A DNA stretch of 64,000 nt from Neckera pumila (GCA_963969595.1 OZ018417.1:3660501-3724500), one strand, 5' to 3'. Numbered from the stretch's first letter, positions 12,325 to 25,300 are shown. Program-made: numbers and translations. The notes: generated by a model not told the origin, from the letters alone.

Positions 12325-13257
12325 TTAACCCCTAAAGTTCCTTGACTATGTTCTCACCAAAAAGGCTCCAAAACTATCATTTTTGATACAAGTACCAAAT
12401 TTTTGAAAAATATCACTTTTGGACACCTGTAATTGTAGGATCTTGTAGTATTCTGGTTTGAAAAGATACAGAAAATTTTTTAGAAATTTCCACCATATAG
12501 ATTGCAAGATATTAGCATTTGAAGTGGCAAAAATCTGTTTTTTGGCCTTGCAAAAAAAATTGGTAGCTACACTGCACAAGGTCAGATCATTACAAAAAAA
12601 AATCCAAAATGATTGTGCTTCTTTGGATTCATTCTTTAGGGCAAGATGGCTACATGCTTGAAATTCTCAGGTCATTTGGAATTGTACAACATATAGGAAA
12701 AAAAGAGTAAGTAGAAAGAAGTAGCGAATGATTCAAAATATTAAATTGTTGAGAATTTTGTTTTGGAATTGAAAAATGCCAATCCCAATAAACGTAATGT
12801 TGTCATAAACAATCTACATCCTATGGTTTAATTTTATTCAAAAAATATTGAAAGTTGAGTAAAATAAACAACTTCATAAGTTTATTTTAGAGTCGAAAAT
12901 CTATAACTGCCGGCAAACAAAAAGTCCTCATAACTTTTGACTCATTGATCAAAATGGAATGATTCAAAGCTTTCCACATCTATATAAATCTAATAAAACA
13001 ATTTCAAACTTTTTATTTTTGAAAAAAGTGATTTTTTCTGATCTGCCCGGACTGCCCAAGTTGAGAAACAAACAACATATTAGGCCATAACTTTTGACTC
13101 ATATTTCCAAATGTCATGAAATTTTGTGCATATGAAAGATATTCCTCGCCCCCACCTTTTATAAATTTTCAGCCCAAAACATGCAAATCTCTAATCACGT
13201 GTACCTACCCAAAAATTCTATGTTGCCAGAAAACACATGTTGGTCCTTTAGGATTAA
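12325..13257 (-). mobile_element. TTAA element copy E, type 2, full length
   Basis: TTAA borders at 12325-12328 and 13254-13257. Ends read CCCCTAAAGTTCC and, from the right, TCCTAAAGGACCAAC. It is inverted relative to copy A. Type 2 differs from type 1 in the left third: it lacks the GGGACAAATGGGATTTTGGG block and instead has a TTTCATGACATTTGGA-like region. The right end with the conserved AAATGGCAGTTTTGAG-like block is shared. No coding sense. Confidence 0.8.
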
Positions 13258-14142
13258 TTTGGCCATTTCCAGGAAAAAACAAATTTATTTCAGGACGGAG
13301 GGAGTACATTTTATTTTGTATAAAATTCGAACCATTGAAGTAATTAAGTAATTATAAATTTTTTAATAAGGCAATGTAGCACTGCCCACTTTTGCAAAAG
13401 CCTTCAAAAGACTTAACCAAGGTATGAGGAACTATTGTACTATACACTTCTTATAATTTTTTTTATATATTCCAAACTTAGTCTGATATTTATAAGCATC
13501 CCATGATCAAATGCTCGATTTGATTAAATTTTAATTTAGAAATATCCAACTCAATACCTACATCTTAAGAGGAAAAAAGATTGCAATTTTTGTATAGATA
13601 GAAAAGAAGACCATTTTTACCACTAAAAATTTCAACTAAGTTCAAATTTATTGTAGAAAATATGAGCAATTTTTGTTATAGTTTTAAAACTATTTTATTA
13701 TTTTCTGAAGTTATGAATATTTACATCCTAAATATTGGAAATTTTAGACTAAAACCTGTTGTAATGGATTTGTAATTGCAAAACTTTAAATTTTATTTTT
13801 AATTTTTAATTTTTTGGGTGTGTTTGTATAGACTTCACTTTTTGAACTACAAAAGACTATCTCTTAGACTTGGCATATTTCTAGTACTTTATTTATAAAA
13901 GAATTATTTTTTATGAAAGAAACTTTTAGGGATCCTAATCATTCTTGTGACTCAAATAGCACAATATTCGAGGAAATTTTAGATGGATGAAAATGTATCT
14001 TTTGAAAACCATGGATCACTTTACACTTTGTCTATCGTCTAGAAAATGAACTCTCCAAAGTGCTTAGGGATTAAATCAACAAAGACAGTTACAAGTCTTA
14101 ATCCTAAATCTTTAGAAGAAAACGAGCAAGAAACGGGGGGTT

Positions 14143-14319
14143 TTAAGTGAGTTTTTAGGTTATTCCTATATATCAAAGTATAAGTAATGACCTTTAAGGA
14201 GCTTTTCAGTAAATATTTACTAGAAATACATGTATTTTCAACAAAATTTTACCAAAAATCTCCTTAAAGGTCATTACTTATAATATGTTGTTTAGGACTA
14301 TATTTCAAAACTCGCTTAA
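14143..14319. mobile_element. Small TTAA-ended hairpin MITE
   Basis: Two arms of about 60 bp are inverted copies: GTATAAGTAATGACCTTTAA near 14179 and its complement near 14260. The outer ends are TTAAGTGAGTTTT and AAAACTCGCTTAA. The right terminal TTAA is also the left border of TTAA copy B, so the two elements abut. Confidence 0.6.
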
Positions 14320-15318
14320 CTCCTAAAGGACCATTGTCCATTCGGTGGACAAATGGGATTTTGGGCAGGTACCTATATGCTGAATTTTTGTCCTGATTTT
14401 TTGAAACTTTCTTTGAAGATAGAGAAATTGATAAAATTTGGGAAATATAATTTTTTTTCAATTGGTGCCAGGGAACAAAAGTTATGCGTCAAATAAGCTC
14501 AAAATAAGGGAGAAGGGGCAACAAAAATAAATTCAAAATTTTTACTTTTAATTTATAATTTTTTTTCTCATAGATTATACTTTTGTCTACATCTGAAGCT
14601 TTGCTTCATTTCATTTAGATTTTTTAATAGAAAGTTATGGACAATCTTATTTTTTGGGCAATTAGAGCATCTTCATGAAAAAATAACTTACAAGATTCAT
14701 TTTTGAATGCAATTTTTACAATTTAAAAAAAATAAGTTCTCCTTGATTAATTTACTTGCTAGAATAATCTGACCATTGGAATTAGTGCATTTTCATTCCA
14801 TCTTAGAAATATCAATCATTTAGATTTTCCTTCTATCTTGTACCTACTATTACTCAACAATTTTTTAAAGAATAAAAACCAAGTTCTTTTTTATCTTTTT
14901 TTCGTAGAATCTCAACTCAATTCTCCACCATAAAGATTGAAAGCTCAAAATGTTGTAGTGCAAAAAGTTAAAGTTAAGAAGGTTCAAATCAAATAATCTA
15001 ATCCCGCATTGTGCTTAAAAACTTGTCTTTTTTCCACTTCAAACACATACTCCCTCTATCTCAAAATAAAATATGTGTTTCCTTTGTAATATACAATGGA
15101 AATATTGGTTTTATATTGAGATAGAGGGAGTATATCTTACAATCTATGCAGTCCAAAATTTTGAATTTTTTCCAAACATTTTCATACTAGTTAGGTATTA
15201 GATTTTAGATTACATGTGCAAAAAAAGCAATTTTCAAATTTCTTTATATTTTACTATAGAAATGGCAGTTTTGAATGTCTTTTCAACAGAATAAAGACAA
15301 GTTGGTCTCAGGGGTTAA
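14316..15318 (+). mobile_element. TTAA element copy B, type 1, with nested MITE
   Basis: TTAA at 14316-14319 and 15315-15318; left end CTCCTAAAGGACCATTG; right end, inward, CCCCTGAGACCAACTTG. Length is 1003 bp, about 80 bp of which is a nested Stowaway-like insert at 15050-15130. The subterminal palindrome at 14334-14352 is perfect, with an A-T pair where other copies have C-G. Confidence 0.85.
15050..15130. mobile_element. Nested 81-bp Stowaway-like MITE
   Basis: Starts CTCCCTCTATCTCAAAATAA and ends in the near-perfect complement (TATTGAGATAGAGGGAG), with TA duplicated outside (15048-15049, 15131-15132). Copies A, K and H show the uninterrupted host sequence at this point (AGATATCTT). The insertion is therefore younger than copy B. 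Confidence 0.85.
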
Positions 15319-15748
15319 AACACCCCTTTTTCTTATAGTGTAAAATGACAAACTAATCACCATGTCACGTAAGATGACATCAGGGCCATTCTACATTATA
15401 TTGTAATATTAGATGAACTCCTAGATGAGTTCAGATTAGATGAGTATTAGATGAACTCCTAGAGAGGGTGTTTTTGACACTCTCTTATGTTGATTTTAAT
15501 TGATGTTTTGATTGACATTTATAATTACACAATGTGGTGTGTATAGCGATCTATAATTACACAACAACCATGATCATCAATTACAAAATCGGCTGCCAAC
15601 ATGATGAATATTTGCATTCTTCTTTTCTACAAAACCTTCAAAAGTCATTATTTGGGTAATTCCTTGCATGGCACAACAATTTTATTTCTAAGTGTTTAAC
15701 TATCAATCCAATGGATGGTGAATATTGTAGAAATTGATCTTCATCCAA

Positions 15749-16572
15749 TTAACCTCTAAAGACCAAACGGTGTTTTTTTGGCAATATAGGGATTTCATGC
15801 AGTTCACTACAAATGGAGATTTTATTTTTTTTCTTTGAGTTTTCACACAACACTTTCCTAGGGAGTGGCTTTAAGGCCCAATAATTGTCATTTTAACTAC
15901 GTGGTTAAAAAGTTATGGTATGACATGTAGTTTTCACTGCTCAGAGGGCAGCCCGGGCAACAAAAAAAATCTTTTAAGTTTTGGGTAGTTTGTGAGTGTT
16001 TATAGAATTCTTACTCTAAAATAAACTTTGAAGTCCTTTATTTAATACTCGATTTTCAATACTTTTGGAAAAAAAATAAGAATATAAGGTGTAGATTGAT
16101 TATCATAGCATTACAACCATTGGAATTGGAATTTTTCAATTCCATAACTAAATTGTTAACATTTTGAACCATTCTCTATTTCTTTCTATTTACTATTTTT
16201 TCCTATATGCAGTGCAATTCCAAATGATTTGAAAATTTCAAGCATGTAGCCAACTTACCTTGAAGAATGAATCCAAAGAATTACAACCATTTTAGACATT
16301 TTTTCATACAAATGTGACCTTGTAAAGTGTAGCTACCTAGTTTTTTGCAGGGACAAAAAATGGGATTTTGTCACTTCAAATGCGAATATCTTGCAATTCA
16401 GTTGACGGAAATTTCTGAAATTTTTCCCACATCTTCTCAAACCAATTTACTGCAAGCCCCTACGATTACATGTGTCAAAATTTTCTTTTTTCTAAAATAT
16501 GGTCTTCGTTATGAAAATGGCAGTTTTTGAGTGCTTCATGTGAAAACATAGTTATGGAACTTTAGGGATTAA
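15749..16572 (+). mobile_element. TTAA element copy C, type 2
   Basis: TTAA at 15749-15752 and 16569-16572. Left end CCTCTAAAGACCAAACG; right end, inward, TCCCTAAAGTTCCATAAC. Same orientation as copy A. It lies tail to tail with copy D, separated by 93 bp. Confidence 0.8.
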
Positions 16573-16665
16573 TATTCCAGGAGGAAATCTTCAAAGAATT
16601 CATAATACATCAATGGAAAGAAAAAATAATGATTTACAGTACCTTCCCAAGAAAATTGCTACCCC

Positions 16666-17564
16666 TCAATCCCTAAAGTTCCATGACTATGTTTTCACAT
16701 AAAGCACTCAAAAATTGCCATTTTTAGAACAAGTACCAAATTTAAAAAATAAAAATAAAAACTTGACACATGTAACTATAGGATCTTGTAGTAAATTGGC
16801 TTGAGAAGATGTGGGAAAAATTTCAAAAATTTCCACCAAGTGGATTGCAAGATTTTAGAATTTGAATTGACAAAAACCTTTTTTTTATCCATGTGAAAAA
16901 ATTGGGCAGCTGCACTTCACAAGGTCACATTCATATGAAAAAATTTCCAAAATGGTGGTGACTATTTGGATTCATTACTAAAGGCAAGTTGACTACATAC
17001 TTGAAAATTTTCACATCATTTGGAATTGTACAACATAGAGGAAAATAAAAATACAAAATTGTTAAGATTTTATTTATTGAATTGAAAAATGCCAATCCCA
17101 ATGGTTGCAATGTTTTAATTAACAATCTGCTTCTTATGATTTGATTTTTTTCAAAAAAATATTGAAAATTGAATAAGATAAAGGACTTCAAAGTTTATTT
17201 TAGAGTAGAGAATTTATAACTGCCTACAAACAAGAAAACCTTATAACCTTTGACTCATTGATAAAAATGGAACGATTGAAAGCTTTCCACATATATGTAA
17301 CTCTAGAAATTCAATTTTAAATTTTTACTTTTAAAAAAAGTTTTTTTTTTTATATTGTAGTGCAAAATTACAAAAAAATAACATATCAGGCCATAACTTT
17401 TTACTCGTATTTCCAAATGTCATGAAATTTAGTGCATATGAAAGATATTCCTTTTATCCACCTTCTATTAAAATTTGGGCCCAAAATATGGAAATCTCTA
17501 GTCACACATACTTGCCCAAAATTTCTATGTAGCCAAAAAATGCATATTGGTCTTTTAGGGGTCA
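16666..17564 (-). mobile_element. TTAA element copy D, type 2, eroded borders
   Basis: Inverted partner of copy C. Its outermost bases are TCAA and TCAT where others have TTAA, which suggests older age or point mutation. Ends TCCCTAAAGTTCCATGAC and, from the right, CCCCTAAAAGACCAATAT. The right-end block is almost identical to that of copy C. An open frame at 17432-17614 is not credible as a gene. Confidence 0.78.
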
Positions 17565-18619
17565 TCCCTAAAGGTACATCCATTCTAATCCATGTATCTG
17601 CGCTTGCACTATAGAGTTTCTTTTAAGTGTCCTTCAAAATACCTTGAAACCATTCCCATACTTAATTATGATTGGTGGGTTTTGATTTTTTTGAATTTTG
17701 GTGTCAAAACCAAGATAGCTTTATTAGAGTGCAGTTTAGACTGCTCTAAAAAGATCTCCTTTGAAATTTTTAGAAATTCAATGCCTTGTCCAAAAATTCT
17801 ACTCCGAGTATTTTTTTTTCAAAATTCATATTTTTCAATTGCTAATATTGTAAAACATTCTCTCTAAAAAGTAGGTGCCTCCAACTATGCTACTGAATTG
17901 CTTAAATGGACAATTATCGGTGCTCCCACCTTATCTTATCTTTTTTTGGAGAGGGCTTTGTACATGAATGAATGACATAGACATTTTATTCATTTATTGT
18001 AAATTTTCAAAATTAACCTTACTTTTCTTTTTTAGATCAAGCACTTGGAGGGAGAAGAGAATGGCTATCGAGGACCCCCTTGTCTTGGCTCATTTGATTG
18101 TGTCGAATGATCATATGGTGCCAACTGAATAATTGCTATCATGTGGTCAAATAATGTTCCGTTATGACGGATACGGATACGCTTGCAATTTATTTTCCAA
18201 TAATATTTCAGCACCTGCCACGGTGCTTTTAATTCCTCGTCATCAGTACTTGGTAGAAGACAACACAGGTGGCCGACTACCATTGGGGCAGTCTGTGGGT
18301 CAATCCATATCAAACTGAACTGCAGGGTGACTGACACGTGGGGTGAGGGGAAGTGTCCCACGGATAAGCAGCACTCAGTGGAAACATAGGCCCTCTTCTT
18401 ATTAAAAATAACTTAAGTGGACGTTGTCAGGCAGGCGGGAATGTGGGGCTGGAAGTTTAAAAAGGCCGGCCTCCGACTATTTTACTGTACAGTTCTGTAG
18501 CTCTGTTCTGTACCTGTTGTGCACATTTCAAACTACCATACGACGGTAATCTACAGTAGGTAATCAATTGTTTGGGATTTTAAATGACTCATCAGTCACT
18601 CATGTGTTGGGTGTGGATT
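17565..18619. other. No gene recognised; GC-richer tract at 18030-18540
   Basis: The tract 18030-18540 has higher GC content than its flanks, a TTTAAAAAGGCC motif near 18458 and several short broken frames. A short stretch (TCTGTACCTGTTGTGCAC near 18510) resembles TCTGTACCTACGGTGCAC near 29883, suggesting both are pieces of one dispersed repeat. I could not define its ends. Confidence 0.4.
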
Positions 18620-19514
18620 TTAACCCCTAAAGGACCAAGGTGATTTTACTATCAAAAACTACTCAAAACTGTCATTTCTATTGCAAAGAAAAAAGAACTT
18701 TATTTTTTATTTTTTATTTTTCATATCCAACTGTAAGATCTTATACTTCACTAGTATATGAATATGTGGAAGAAATTTCAGAAACTTTGACCATATAGAG
18801 TGTAAGATATATGCATTCAAAGTGAAGAAAACAAGATTTTTTGCACCTTGCTTGACTAGATTTTTGGCTTTGAATCTTTTTAGTTCAAAATTTTTGCAAT
18901 ACTTATTTTTATTTTCTACTTATTTATGTTAAATAGTTGAATTGAGAAGCACTCATTAAAAATTTGTTAAATAGAGGTGGGTTCAAGATTGAAGAAAAAA
19001 CTAAATTGTTAATAGCTTTTTAATGGAACTAAATCACAATAATTCCAACAGTGAGATTGTTCTAGCAAGAAAATCGAACCTTGTCTAATGAGTTTTTTTG
19101 AAAAATTTCTAAAAATTGCATTCAAAATGAATTGTATATGTTATTTTTGCAAGAAGATGCTTAGATTGCCCGAAAAACTAAGATTGTCCATAACTTTCTC
19201 ATTATTAGTCCGAATTGAATGAAACAAAGCTTCACATGTAGACAAAATTATAATCTTTGAGAAAAAAATTTGAAAAAAAATTATTTTGACTTTTTGTGAT
19301 TTTTTTTATGCTACCCACCGAATTAAATTTTTGCTTATTGTGCCATAACTTTTGCTTCCAAGCATCAATTAAAATAAAAATTATATATTCACAAAGCTCT
19401 TGCAAAAATACACAACCTCAAAAAATTCCAAAAATATCACTAAAACTGAGACAATAGGAACCTGCCCAGATCCAAATTGTCTCCCAAGGGGACAAATGGT
19501 CCTTTAGGGGTTAA
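18620..19514 (-). mobile_element. TTAA element copy F, type 1
   Basis: TTAA at 18620-18623 and 19511-19514 with ends CCCCTAAAGGACCA on both sides, perfect for 14 bp. Inverted relative to copy A. The subterminal palindrome has one mismatched pair. Confidence 0.85.
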
Positions 19515-19525
19515 AATGAGTACTA

Positions 19526-19923
19526 AGGTAGAGCCACCCATAACCAACTGAATAAGGAATTTCAACATGATCTGGAGAAGTGAAGGCAGAACAAATATTT
19601 TTTAGAATTACATCAATAGAAATGACACAGATTGCAAAAGTTTTGGTAATTTTATTGCTTGAACTGAAATTACTGTGAATTTTGGGAGGTAAAAAGTACT
19701 CTAGATCCATGACCAACCTCTAGACTCTTCCAATTCTGATTGTTCAATAATTTTTTTCCTAATCATTATTTTCTACTTTCTTTCTCACAACTTGGGATAT
19801 GTGTCATGTATTTTTTAGTTCCAACCTTGAAAAGGAAAAGAAAAAACATTCTAAGCTTGGTAAAAAATATGTGCATCTATAGGTCGAGAATAGGTCACTG
19901 GTCGGGAATGGGTGGCTCTACCT
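19526..19923. mobile_element. MITE family R, copy 1, TACTA duplication
   Basis: Inverted ends AGGTAGAGCCACCCAT, with TACTA directly outside on both sides (19521-19525 and 19924-19928). A second copy in the opposite orientation lies at 55201-55586. The 398-bp element carries only a short accidental frame. It sits 11 bp beyond TTAA copy F; in the second location its relative is also close to a TTAA element (copy M). Confidence 0.75.
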
Positions 19924-19933
19924 TACTATCTAA

Positions 19934-20166
19934 GGGGCACTTCACACTATGGTTGAAGGTCAAGAGTCCGTTGATTTGTACGAATCAAATTTCAAGCATT
20001 TGGACTTTGGGCTCCGCCTTTGGAGACTTCACAATATGCCTGGCCAAAGGCTCCAATTCCGATATTTTATTGCCTATTTATTGCTCATTTCTTTGGACTC
20101 TGAACAAAATTTGGACACTCAATTCCATGGCCTCTTGACTAAGATGGCCATAGTGTGAAGTGGCCC
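19934..20166. mobile_element. MITE with TAA duplication (PIF/Harbinger-like)
   Basis: Ends GGGGCACTTCACACTATGG and CCATAGTGTGAAGTGGCCC are inverted, with TAA outside on both sides (19931-19933, 20167-20169). Length 233 bp; the accidental frames inside it have no coding sense. It lies next to the previous MITE, giving three elements in a row. Confidence 0.8.
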
Positions 20167-20169
20167 TAA

Positions 20170-22838
20170 AATAAGGTTGGAGGTCTATAAACTATCCCTT
20201 CCGTAAAAGGAATAGTCACACCTTCTCGGAGAAGCAAAATTCTTTTGAAGAATGAAAAGTTGGTGAGAGAAAAAAAGAGCCAATTAAAAGCCAAAACTAG
20301 GATGAAGGTGTGACATCTCTTCTATAGGTGAGGAGAATGAGAATGGAGAATTGGATACCAAGATTTTTAAGTGCAAATCTTGAACATGCAGAACTTGAGA
20401 TCCAAAACTAAATGAATGTTGAATGAGCAGACTGCTTGACCATACAATGACAATGAATGATGAACGCGCAGACCACACAAAATGCTTCTTGAATACGTAG
20501 AATGTGCGATGCAGGAAAACCAATATGCGGCGGGCAGGGTGAAAGTGAGCTCCGAGCAACGAAAAATTCTTCACAAAAATCTTCTTCACGCCCATTCTTC
20601 ACCTCCCAAGGACAAGGGTGGTTGCATGGTTGAGTGGACCAAAGGTGGCAGAAGTCCATATCCATATAACTCACTATAAGGCTAGCCAAAAAAACTTTGC
20701 ACAAGGAAAAAGAGCACAAAAATCCGGAGAAAGACACATGGTGGTGTAGAATAAGCATTGGAGAGGATCATTTTAGAACTCTATAATGTATCCCACCCGA
20801 AATACCTAGTAATATCATTCACTCATTCTGGTACCCTTAATCTTGAAAATGCCAATTGTTTGAAATTGATCCAATCTCCAATGTTGATTTAAAGCCCATC
20901 TGCAATTTCTAGCAACATTTAGGATTTCAATTTTTTTTTTGGAAAACACATTGTTTTGACTCTTTTATGGACTTTTGAAAAAATGATTGAATTCAAACCC
21001 TTTAAAAGTCCATAAATACTATTTTAAAATCATTATCAAGGAAAACATTATAATTTTGAGGCACCTCAATCCATATTACAACACATGATGAGTCACTAAT
21101 ACAATAACAAGAATGTTCTCTTCATTAAAATGACTCTTATACAATGCAATATGGAGTTCTCAAAATTCATTTTGCAACTTTAAAAGTCTATAGTTCTTTA
21201 TTTAAAGAAGAGACCTTCTAAATAATTGCATAGTTGTCTTTGCATTCAAGTTGAGAATGTATGTTCAAATTTATAGCTACAATGGTATCGTCAATTATCT
21301 ACAATGTGGCTTGCAATGCAAAGATGTCACTGAAAAAAGCATTGGTGGTCCACTCAACCGTGCATTCACCCACAAGAATGGCCATTTTCAATCTTCAGAG
21401 AGTGGGACCTTTATAAGCCACGGAGAGCCAAAGAAAGATTGCCACATCTCCATTCTTAAAGGACGAAAATGGAGTGAAGAAGGTGTAACTACCTCCAATG
21501 ACAATCATAGATATTTCAGGGAAAATGTCACTCTTTCCTAGATAGGAGACACATTTAGAATCCGATTGGTTTATGGACCTCCTAATTTATACTATAATTC
21601 CAACCAATTTAATTTGTGAAGTTCTTTGATTGTTGTTTTGCAAAAAGTGTCAAAAATCACCACTTTCTAGTGCATTGAGAATAACTAAAATATTACAACA
21701 TTTTTCAAATGTTTAATTTTACGCAATTGTGGTATACTGCTACATGAGTTTGTAGAAAAAAAATTTATCCTACTTGATTGTAGTAGATTGCAAGATTGTA
21801 ATGTTTGAAATAGAAGAAAAGATATTTTGGGCCTTATCCAATAGAGCCGGCATAGTTTGATTCCACTTTGTGAAGAAAAAAGTACTATCCAACTTTGGAT
21901 CACTTGATAGGTAGTAATGTTAGTTATTTGCATGCCAAATTTTCAAAGATAATAGAGGTGCTTAGTATTTTTTTTTAAATCTTGCACCAAGTGGATGTTA
22001 AAAAAAAGCAACTATATTTAAACAAGATTTCAATTTATTTTAAAGAATTCATTTTTTTGGAAGAATAGGTTGTTTCACAATTGCCATTTTTAGTGCATTG
22101 AGTGACAATTGGATTTCTTTTATCTATTTCAACCACATATTATCTCTCTATTATCTTTCTATTATCTCTCTATTATCTCTCTACACTATTACAAAAATGT
22201 CTAGAAAAAATTTAGACCATTTAGACTTCATAGATTGCAAGATATATAAGCATTCAATGTTAATTTAAAAAAAAGTTGTACATTTTGCCTAACTGCTTGC
22301 TTGCTTGGCTGCTTGCCTTCTTTATTAGCAAATTGCCCCAAGTTGCTCCTAAATTTTTGAGCCTCATAACTTTTGATTCGAGCACTCGATTGGAGAAAAA
22401 ATCATTTTCGGAAAGCTAATAGAAATGTGTGCATCTTTAGTAAGAATTCCACTTTCATCCACTTAAAATTGACTTCATATGAACCTATCCAAGCTTTTAA
22501 AAAGCTTTATGAGAGCTTAAAGAACTTTAAAGGTTAAATATTGATATAAATTAAGAGTCCGTTCAACTTGGGTTCAACACTATGCCTCAAGGGCAAGAAT
22601 GCAAGATTATCGATGGTTTTAGAATGAATTGTAGTAACTACACCTAGTATTGTCTAATTGATAGTGTGAGCACACTTCATATTCTCAAATTATATTTGTT
22701 TTCATTGATATTGTAAGCAATTGAAGGAAAGTCTTTCAGTCTCATAGTGGATACAATTTGGCCATTACATAAATAATTTATGACTATTCAGAGTGTTGAT
22801 GATGGATGTACCTAAGATGAAGGCCACAGACTTTCATG
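20170..22838. other. No gene; eroded TTAA-element fragments at about 21690-22450
   Basis: The parts at 21750-21830 and 22190-22440 match internal words of the TTAA family (TAGATTGCAAGATATA, CATAACTTTTGATTCGAGCA, GAGAAAAAATCATTTTCGGA) in inverted orientation without recognisable ends, so they are old fragments. A short TATTATCTCTC tandem repeat lies at 22138-22185. The open frame at 21251-21541 has no recognisable motif. Confidence 0.5.
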
Positions 22839-23342
22839 TTAACCTTTAAAGTCTCAAGGCCATTTTTATGTCAAAAATCACTCAAAACTGCTATTTTTGT
22901 TGCGTTCATCCAAAAAATCAGAAAAAAAATATTTTTTAAGAATCTAACCATAGGATCTTGTACTACACTTTTCTCTGATCATATAGTAAAAATTTCATTA
23001 TGTTTGACCGTATGGATTAAAAGGTATTAGCATTCAAAGCCTGAAAGAATAAGTTTTTTTCAAGAAGATGCTTTGATTGCCCGCAAAACAAGAAACTCTA
23101 TAACTTTCATACTACTAATCCAAATGGATTTTATGGATTTCTTTTGTTGCCCGATCTCCCCCGTTTTGAGGTTATTGTAGCATAACTTTTGCTCCCGAGT
23201 ACCGATTGAAATAATAATTACATTTCCAAAAAGCCAATATATTTTTGTATCTTATGAAAAAGTTTCACCAAAAATTGAGCTCATAGGAACCTGCCCAAAT
23301 CCATTTTGTCCCTCATAGGGACAATGGAACTTTAGGGGTTGT
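22839..23342 (-). mobile_element. TTAA element copy G, type 1, internally deleted (504 bp)
   Basis: TTAA at 22839-22842; right border mutated to TTGT (23339-23342). Ends CCTTTAAAGTCTCAAGG and, from the right, CCCCTAAAGTTCCATTG. The central half is missing. The subterminal palindrome at 23306-23324 is perfect with a changed loop. Confidence 0.8.
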
Positions 23343-25031
23343 GAGCTCCCAATTTGTCACTTGGAACTTATAGTTTCCTTTTTTTCAAAATTGTGCAATT
23401 TAAGCTATAAAAAGATACAAAAGGACCAAAAAAGAATGCAAGATCAAATTAAGGTTGTTACATATCAATGTAGCATTTGGTCAATAATAGGGGTTCCCCA
23501 CTAAAAGATCCCTAAATCCCTCTTGTAAATAGGTTAAAAACTAGGAAGTAGCTGGAATACAAAGGTTTGAAGGTTTTTATGCAAAATAGCCTAAAATGCC
23601 GTACATGTGATTTTACCTGGCTAAAAAGGGTTCGAAAGAAGTCTAGATAAGTCTTTGGATAGATTCACCCGGAGAAGTTTCAGTTTTCCCAACCCATCGT
23701 CGAAATTGTAGAAATCCCAAATGTTAGCCTGCAGGAGTTACTTTCTCAAGATGGGCCAGCGGAGGAATCTGCGGCTGCCGAATTGTGTTCTTGGTTTTAA
23801 AACATGCCAGGAGGTCAAAAGCGAAATCCATTTGCCAAGATTCCCTCGCATGTGAAAGATTTCTTGACTACTGGTTACTTCAAAGAGGTGGAATTTTCTC
23901 TCCTAACCAGAGTATGCGGGGTGAAGAATTATGAACTCGTACATCTTTTGGGAAACTCTATGAGAGGTTCCCCAAGAAGTTTCGTAATTTTCCAACTTCA
24001 AAAAATACCCAATCTGAACGGTCAACCGCCTTAACCGGTAACAAGAAATTCATGAAAATTCCCCAAGTTGCGGTAAAACCTCACTAAAAATTGGAATAGC
24101 TTTTTTTATGTTAATAATGCATTCTGACAAGTTTCATAGCGTTCTAATAGCAAGAGGTGGCCCAATTAGTGACATTTATCCAAATTAACCACATGGCAAG
24201 ATTTTTGTGAAGTTGACCGACGTCTCGGAAGCGCACGAAGTCGAAATCAAGTCAACAAGGCGTCTTTTTTTATTCTCTCAAACATTCCTGAAAATCCTAG
24301 CTAGTTACTTTAGTCAAAAAAGGCCAACTCCAAAATCTAAATTTTTACCCCTTTTATTGGCCTTAGTTAGCGCTAACTTAGGAGGGGTTTTAGATGTTGG
24401 AGTAGGGGATGGGGGGGCACTTGGACTAAAAATGGCCTCTTGAAGCCATTGGCGCAACCTATTTGAGGTTTTGAGGCGAACTCCAAAAGGTACATCGTTG
24501 AACTAGCGTAAAACCCAAATGCCGTGAAAATCTTAGAGATAAGGATGAAAATCTAAGTTGATAAGGTTACGAAGGTTACTTGAGGGAGGTAAGCACCTTA
24601 GGAAACCTACAAAAGGGTGCCCATTTTCCTCTTACACCACCCTTCATTCTTATTTTGGATTTGTGGGTCCAACTTATGTTGGATTTTTTGGGGGTTTTGC
24701 TAAAGAAACTTCTATGGTGTTTTTAGAGCACTTTTGACTCTGTTGTTGTCTAATTTTCAGCTCTCAAAGATCTTATTGTATGTGTTTCTTGTAAATTATT
24801 TGGCTTTCTTTTTAGTCTTTTTATTACTAACTTGGGAGTTATAAGACTTTGTGTGTTTTGAGTACTAACTTGCACTTTGAGGGTCTCTTTTGTCTTTTCT
24901 ACTAACCCTAAAGCCACCCTCCACCGTACCTTGGCGATGCTGCTTTGGGGGCCTTAGCATCTAAGTGTCTTGTACTAACTCACGCGTCTTGTACTAACTC
25001 ACGTATGTGTGTCCCTAAGTTGTTATTTTGT
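23343..25031. other. No gene recognised; possible old retroelement
   Basis: Moderate-GC sequence with several short broken frames (for example 23804-24034). Its texture differs from the flanking AT-rich repeats. No reverse transcriptase, integrase, paired LTRs or primer-binding site was seen, so a retroelement origin is only a guess. Confidence 0.3.
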
Positions 25032-25300
25032 CCTCTTCTAATGAGTCTCTAGTTGTGTGGTTTACCCTCCAGAACGGCGGAGCTTTGAACCCCCTTTGAG
25101 TTGCCATCCTTTTATAGTTTTTTTCCTCTTCTAAAGTGTCTCTTTTTGTGTGGCTTAACCCTCTGGAACAGCGGAGCTTTGAACCCCCTTCGGGTTGTCA
25201 TCCTTTTTTATAGTGTTTTCTTCTTCTAAAGTGTCTCTTGTTGTGTGGCTTACCCTCCGGAACGGCAGAGCTTTGAACCTCTGTTATCTTTTTAGTCCTA
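25032..25300. repeat. Three tandem units of about 90 bp
   Basis: Units starting near 25032, 25125 and 25218 share CTTCTAA.GTGTCTCT, TTGTGTGGCTTACCCTC, GGAACGGCGGAGCTTTGAAC and CATCCTTTT..TAGTG. Decayed half-units with the GGAGCT(T/G)TG.ACC core continue to about 25410. Confidence 0.7.

Noticed and set aside
13285..13305. GGACGGAGGGAGTA, like the 3' end of a Stowaway MITE
   Set aside because: No matching CTCCCTCC start was found upstream within a reasonable distance.
20580..21470. Possible inverted-end element (TGGTTGAGTGGACC near 20625 and its complement near 21348)
   Set aside because: Similarity extends over only about 15-20 bp with no matching ends or duplication.
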